From: Deltaproteobacteria bacterium
Lineage (GTDB): Bacteria > Bdellovibrionota > JACOXK01
Reading direction: 5' to 3'
Assembly (NCBI GenBank): GCA_016186995.1
Contig: JACPKQ010000013.1
Coordinates: 1 to 26,222 of the forward strand
DNA: 26,222 nucleotides
Shown here: positions 22,480-26,222 of the stretch, piece by piece
Layout of the letters: each line of letters starts with the position of its first letter
Position numbering within the stretch: position 1 is the stretch's first letter
Notes under the pieces: model-generated
What the model saw: the letters and a program-made list of their open reading frames with translations, nothing else
What the model was told of the DNA's origin: nothing
The model's database searches: none
Position numbers and translations under genes: made by a program

Positions 22480-23136
22480 TTATTTGCGAAATCTTATAAA
22501 TTCTTCGAGTGATTTAAATTGAAGATAGGGGTTTTTTTGAAATTCATTTTGTAAAGTGGAATGGGGATGAGGGCCATAGTGATGCCCTGGATATACTTTT
22601 AAACTGGGTAAAAAACTTTTAATTTTTTCGTACAGAGATTGATAAAGAAGTGTTGCATCGCTTTCCGGAAGATCACACCTTCCCACATTTTCAACTTGCA
22701 AGGTATCTCCTGTAAAAAGTTTATCCTCCAGTTCAAAACACAAACTATCAAGCGTGTGCCCAGGAGTATGATGAACTTGAAAGGTTAAATGCCCAACTTC
22801 AACATGATCTTTATCTTTAACACCTTTTACTTTATGGCTTAAATGCTGCCACTCTGATACTTGAGATTCGTACAAATAGATAAAAGGATCATTCTCTAAA
22901 ATAAAATCAAGAACTGCTTGTGTTTGATCGGGGTGATGATGAGTAAGAAGAATTGAGTGAAGTTTTAACTTTGCCCTTTTTAAAATACTTTGAAATGTGT
23001 GGGGCTCCCAACCAGGGTCGATCAAGCACGCCTTTTTGGTATTTTGACACCCTATAATATAGCTAAAACTATGAAAAGGCCCTACCTCACATTGTTCAAA
23101 AAAGTAAATGTTTTTAAAGAGTTGGCGAAATTCCAC
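22480..23136 (-). CDS. MBL-fold hydrolase, glyoxalase II/persulfide dioxygenase group
   Basis: A 218-residue metallo-β-lactamase-fold protein. Metal-ligand motifs are THHHPDQ (H66, H68, D70), H127 (TPGHT), D144 (FTGDTL) and H185 (YPGHHYG). GRCDLPESDATLLYQSL and the C-terminal PHSTLQNEFQKNPYL resemble hydroxyacylglutathione hydrolases and ETHE1-type persulfide dioxygenases. The canonical HxHxDH motif ends in Gln71 instead of His, which removes a ligand of the second zinc and would suit a mononuclear metal site as in ETHE1. A glutathione-linked substrate would fit the gshA/gshB genes elsewhere in the window. The reaction cannot be fixed from sequence. It is transcribed away from lon across a 58-bp gap. 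Confidence 0.85.
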   Translation of the reverse strand: MEFRQLFKNIYFFEQCEVGPFHSFSYIIGCQNTKKACLIDPGWEPHTFQSILKRAKLKLHSILLTHHHPDQTQAVLDFILENDPFIYLYESQVSEWQHLSHKVKGVKDKDHVEVGHLTFQVHHTPGHTLDSLCFELEDKLFTGDTLQVENVGRCDLPESDATLLYQSLYEKIKSFLPSLKVYPGHHYGPHPHSTLQNEFQKNPYLQFKSLEEFIRFRK

Positions 23137-23146
23137 AATAAAAACC

Positions 23147-23176
23147 CCTTGAAATTAAAGAATGTATGCCTATATT
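23147..23176 (+). promoter_or_regulatory. lon: Heat-shock-type promoter of lon
   Basis: CCCCTTGAAA ending at 23154 matches the -35 of sigma-32 promoters (CCCTTGAA) and is followed after about 14 bp by GCCTATAT. The last part could also be read as a sigma-70 box TATATT (23171-23176) with a 16-bp spacer. It lies in the short gap before lon, a classical heat-shock gene. Confidence 0.5.
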
Positions 23177-23194
23177 CAAAGGCATCATTGAACC

Positions 23195-25573
23195 ATGAGT
23201 GAAAAACTTAATCAAGATAGAGATATTCCTTTCTTTTCAGAAGGGCCGTATTCCGTTATTAAAGTCCCTAGTGATCTACCCAATAACGTCTTTATTCTTC
23301 CTTTAAGCCATATTCTTATCTTTCCAGGGATGATGTTTCCTGTTCTTGTTCAAAAAAAAGAATATATAGAAACAGTTGGGCAAGCCTTTTCACAAAACCA
23401 ATATATTGGACTTTTAGCAAAAAAAGATAAAAATATTAAAAACCCACTTGCCGATGATCTTTACAATATTGGGGTGGTTGCCAAAATTCACAAAATTATC
23501 AATCTTCCAGATGGCGGTATGAGTATGGTTGTTCAAAGTTTTCGCCGTATGAAGGTTGAACGCTTTATTAAAACAACTCCTCACTTTATTGCTCGTGTCG
23601 CTTATTTAGAGGATGTCGTTCACGATGACGAAGAAACAGGAGCCCTTTTCAGAAATGTTCAAAGACATCTTAAAAATATTATTTCTCTCAACAAAGAAAT
23701 TTCTGAAGAGATCAATATCATTATTGCTAATATGGCAAACCCGGCTACACTTTCTGATTTTGTTGCCTCTCACTTTAGAATGTCCATGGAAGAACGTCAA
23801 AAACTTTTAGAAACTTTAAGCGTTAAAGAAAGACTTAAGAAAATAAATATACTTCTTACAAAAGAAATTAATATCTTAAAGTTGGGTAATAAAATCCAAG
23901 ACGAAATTAATAAAAAAATACAAAAACAGCAGAAAGATTTTTTCCTAAGAGAAGAGTTAAAAGCCATTAAAAAAGAATTAGGTGAGGTTAAAGACGAAAA
24001 AACCATTGAAAAAGAACGCTTTGAAAAAGAACTTAAAAACTTACCCCAACATGCACACACTGCCGTCAAAGATGAGATGAAACGTCTTGAACTTATTATA
24101 CCTGAATCTCCAGAATACAATGTTATTCGAACTCATCTTGATTGGGTGTTTAAATTACCCTGGAAAAAATCAAGCGAAGATAATCTTAACCTTACACATG
24201 CAGAAAAAATATTAAATCGCGATCACTATGGGCTTGAAAAAATTAAAGCCCGCATTATTGAATACCTAGCCGTAAAAAAATTAAACCCTAAAAAGCAAGG
24301 TTCTATCCTTTGTTTTGTAGGCCCTCCGGGGGTTGGAAAAACATCTCTCGGTAAATCTATTGCAGAAAGCTTGGGAAGAAAATTTTATCGTTTTTCACTG
24401 GGTGGCATGCGAGATGAAGCTGAAATTAATGGCCACAGACGCACTTATATTGGTGCTATGCCTGGAAAAATAATCCAAGGTATAAAAACAGTAGAAACAA
24501 ATAATCCTGTTTTTATGTTAGACGAAATTGACAAAGTAGGCGCTGATTTTAGAGGAGATCCAGCCTCTGCACTTCTTGAAGTTTTAGATCCTGAACAAAA
24601 TAATGCTTATTTAGATCATTACATTGATATTCCCTTTGATCTTTCAAATGTTACTTTTATTTGTACGGCAAATATTTTAGATACTATTCCACAAGCACTT
24701 ATGGATAGAATGGAAGTTCTCGAATTATCAGGTTATATTCCTGAAGAAAAAGTTCAAATTGCTAAAAAGCATCTTTTCCCAAAACAACTTAAGGAACATG
24801 GTCTTAAAACTCAGCAACTTAAAATAGGCCCCAAAACATTTAACACCATTATTACAAGATATACACAAGAAGCAGGGGTAAGAAACTTAAACAGAGAACT
24901 TGCAACTGTGTGTCGCAAAGTAGCCACGACGATCGCAAAAGGAAAGAAAGATTACACGATAGAAATCACAGAAAAAAAGCTTGAAAAGTTTTTAGGAGCA
25001 CCTCGTGTTTTTGATGAAGTTGTTGATCGTACTCAACTTCCCGGAGTTTCCGTCGGGCTTGCCTGGACACGCTATGGGGGAGAGATCTTATTCATTGAAT
25101 CAACACAAATGAAAGGCTCTAAATCTCTTGAAACAACAGGGCAATTGGGTGAAGTGATGGATGAATCAACCAAAATCGCATTAAATTATGTAAGATCTCA
25201 TTCAAAAAAGTTTGGGCTCGGAGATCTCATACTTAAAGACTCTGATATCCACATCCATTTTCCGGCAGGAGCAACGCCTAAAGATGGCCCTTCAGCAGGC
25301 ATTGCAATTGCAACCTCTCTTATCTCAATGTTTAAAAACCAACCCATGAAACCTCGAGTTGCCATGACGGGGGAACTTACCCTTACCGGAAAAGTACTTC
25401 CCATTGGGGGTGTGAAAGAAAAAATTGTAGCTGCTAAAAGAAGTGGTATTAAAATAATTATACTTCCTCACAAGAATAAAAAAGATTTAAATGAAGTACC
25501 CAACCATGTAAAAAAAGGCCTCCACTTTCATTTTGTTGATAATTACGAACAGGTTTATCGAAAAGTTTTTTAA
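23195..25573 (+). CDS. lon: ATP-dependent Lon protease
   Basis: A 792-residue LonA protease that degrades misfolded and regulatory proteins in the cytoplasm. The N-terminal substrate-binding domain (about 30-230) begins VFILPLSHILIFPGMMFPVLV. A long coiled-coil (about 215-290) follows. The AAA+ module has Walker A GPPGVGKT (376-383), Walker B VFMLDEIDK, and sensor/arginine motifs LMDRMEVLEL. The protease domain has the catalytic dyad Ser700 (KDGPSAG) and Lys743 (GGVKEK). Length and order match E. coli Lon. The DNA after the stop holds hairpin repeats but no T-tract terminator that I can identify. Confidence 0.97.
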   Translation: MSEKLNQDRDIPFFSEGPYSVIKVPSDLPNNVFILPLSHILIFPGMMFPVLVQKKEYIETVGQAFSQNQYIGLLAKKDKNIKNPLADDLYNIGVVAKIHKIINLPDGGMSMVVQSFRRMKVERFIKTTPHFIARVAYLEDVVHDDEETGALFRNVQRHLKNIISLNKEISEEINIIIANMANPATLSDFVASHFRMSMEERQKLLETLSVKERLKKINILLTKEINILKLGNKIQDEINKKIQKQQKDFFLREELKAIKKELGEVKDEKTIEKERFEKELKNLPQHAHTAVKDEMKRLELIIPESPEYNVIRTHLDWVFKLPWKKSSEDNLNLTHAEKILNRDHYGLEKIKARIIEYLAVKKLNPKKQGSILCFVGPPGVGKTSLGKSIAESLGRKFYRFSLGGMRDEAEINGHRRTYIGAMPGKIIQGIKTVETNNPVFMLDEIDKVGADFRGDPASALLEVLDPEQNNAYLDHYIDIPFDLSNVTFICTANILDTIPQALMDRMEVLELSGYIPEEKVQIAKKHLFPKQLKEHGLKTQQLKIGPKTFNTIITRYTQEAGVRNLNRELATVCRKVATTIAKGKKDYTIEITEKKLEKFLGAPRVFDEVVDRTQLPGVSVGLAWTRYGGEILFIESTQMKGSKSLETTGQLGEVMDESTKIALNYVRSHSKKFGLGDLILKDSDIHIHFPAGATPKDGPSAGIAIATSLISMFKNQPMKPRVAMTGELTLTGKVLPIGGVKEKIVAAKRSGIKIIILPHKNKKDLNEVPNHVKKGLHFHFVDNYEQVYRKVF

Positions 25574-25588
25574 AGTAGCAACACCCCC

Positions 25589-25620
25589 TGTCATCCCGGG
25601 CGAAGACCCGGGATCCAGTA
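25589..25620. repeat. Dispersed ATCCCGGG hairpin repeat
   Basis: The exact reverse complement of 2276-2307 over 32 bp, with stem CCCGGG around CGAAGA. It lies 15 bp after the lon stop codon. Confidence 0.8.
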
Positions 25621-25658
25621 TTCAGAATACAATCTTAGTTCTGAGTAGGGAAATCCTC

Positions 25659-25687
25659 CTGTCATTCCCGCGGAGGCGGGAATCTAG
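25659..25687. repeat. dRS3-like hairpin repeat
   Basis: TGTCATTCCCGC-GGAG-GCGGGAATCTAG repeats the GTCAT-stem-AT-CTAG pattern with a different stem sequence. The interval 25574-26222 contains only repeats; no coding sequence is supported. Confidence 0.7.
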
Positions 25688-25707
25688 TATTCTTCTTTCT
25701 CAAATTA

Positions 25708-25882
25708 AGTTCTTGAAATGATCTCAAGTCTTCCGTTTCATGGCTCGCTGTAGTTTGTTATATCAATTTTTTGTCATCCCGGAAGCACGCAAGCGCTCTC
25801 CGGGATCCAGTCTTCTGAGTCTTTACGAACCGTGTGCTGCGCTTTACTTACACTTCAGACTTAAGACCATTTCTTCACATAG
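25708..25882 (+). repeat. Composite hairpin element family C, copy 3
   Basis: The order is: AGTTCTT flank, arm GAAATGATCTCAAGTCT (25715-25731), TTCATGGCTCGCTGTAG core (25737-25753), hairpin ATCCCGG...CCGGGAT (25775-25806), GAACCGTGTGCTGCGCTTTA, complementary arm (25857-25873, two mismatches), then TTCACATAG flank. Flanks and core match copies 1 and 2; the arms are unrelated to theirs. Confidence 0.85.
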
Positions 25883-25960
25883 TTGTGAATGATTCTTCCG
25901 CAAGGACAGAAATTTCGAGTCCATGAGAGAGTAGGGAGGGTATTTTGTTTCCGATACTTA

Positions 25961-26137
25961 GGTTCTTGCTAACCTTCCTAAATTTTGCTTCATGGCTCGC
26001 TGTAGTTATCCAACATGAACTCTTCTTGATCCCGTAAGTGCTAAAGCACTGTCCGGGATACACAGTTTTGAATACTTACGAACCGTAGGCTGCGCTTTAC
26101 TTCCGCAAAATTTGAAAGGTTAGCTTTACATAAACTC
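25961..26137 (+). repeat. Composite hairpin element family C, copy 2
   Basis: The GGTTCTT flank (25961-25967) is followed by arm 25968-25988 (GCTAACCTT...AAATTTTGC), CATGGCTCGCTGTAG, a hairpin ATCCCGTAAGTGC...GTCCGGGAT identical to that of copy 1, GGCTGCGCTTTACTTCC, the complementary arm 26105-26124, and the flank TTTACATAAACTC. The left arm is 21 nt in both this copy and copy 1, yet the two sequences are unrelated. Confidence 0.85.
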
Positions 26138-26192
26138 AAATTCTGTCACATAAAGTTACCTAGTATGTTTTGAAGGCCGTCTCGGAGGCCTA

Positions 26193-26222
26193 AGCGGGCA
26201 TGGATTTTTTACGAAGTAAAAA
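26193..26222 (+). repeat. Hairpin repeat family B, copy 3, cut by the window edge
   Basis: AGCGGGCATGG followed by TTTTTAC-GAA-GTAAAAA (26206-26222). Copy 1 has TTTTGC-GAA-GCAAAA at the same place, so the closing base pair has changed on both sides of the stem. Confidence 0.7.

Noticed and set aside
25875-26063. 62-codon minus-strand frame
   Set aside because: It lies within family C repeats and has no coding character.

Overview
This is an AT-rich chromosomal window from a Gram-negative bacterium. Outer-membrane β-barrels, lipoproteins, a seven-haem periplasmic cytochrome, a PhaR-type regulator, Lon, ComM/YifB, a Thiobacillus-type glutamate-cysteine ligase, a tandem pair of ArsA-like ATPases and a selenocysteine tRNA point to a deltaproteobacterium-like lineage (Bdellovibrionota/Myxococcota or an uncultured relative). 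That placement is inferred from gene content; no rRNA is present.

Layout. 1-1805 (minus): β-barrel protein, seven-haem cytochrome c and the first codons of a third exported protein, translationally coupled. 1806-2340: dispersed hairpin repeats. 2341-3976 (plus): YggS, then an unknown exported protein behind a near-perfect sigma-54 promoter. 3973-9288 (minus): a compact six-gene operon (ArsA-like 1, ArsA-like 2, YjbQ, EI24/CysZ-like, GshA, GshB), with every junction overlapping. 9289-9716: two nested repeat elements. 9717-12638: PRPP synthetase, an S8 protease, and a convergent PhaR-like regulator. 12639-15103: repeats around a glucosaminidase/lipoprotein pair, then selC (tRNA-Sec) with a duplicated 3' end. 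15122-17735: TPR protein and LolB-like lipoprotein. 17926-19913: DppD/DppF-type ATPases without permeases. 20030-22154: single-domain response regulator and ComM. 22243-22464: an unidentified structured ncRNA with an extended -10 promoter and intrinsic terminator. 22480-25573: a metallo-β-lactamase-fold protein and, divergently, lon behind a heat-shock-like promoter. 25574-26222: repeats only.

Links between genes. GshA and GshB make glutathione, and the MBL-fold protein belongs to the glyoxalase II/persulfide dioxygenase group that acts on glutathione adducts. selC implies that selenoproteins exist elsewhere in the genome; none was recognised here.

The most unusual signal is the non-coding DNA. 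Several repeat families have a conserved frame interrupted by two arms. The arms are complementary within a copy but unrelated between copies, so the stem is kept while its sequence changes completely. A nested hairpin in another family shows a compensatory base-pair change, and a palindromic repeat sits in frame inside the EI24 gene. The unidentified ncRNA and the selC 3' duplication are the next best candidates for something undescribed.
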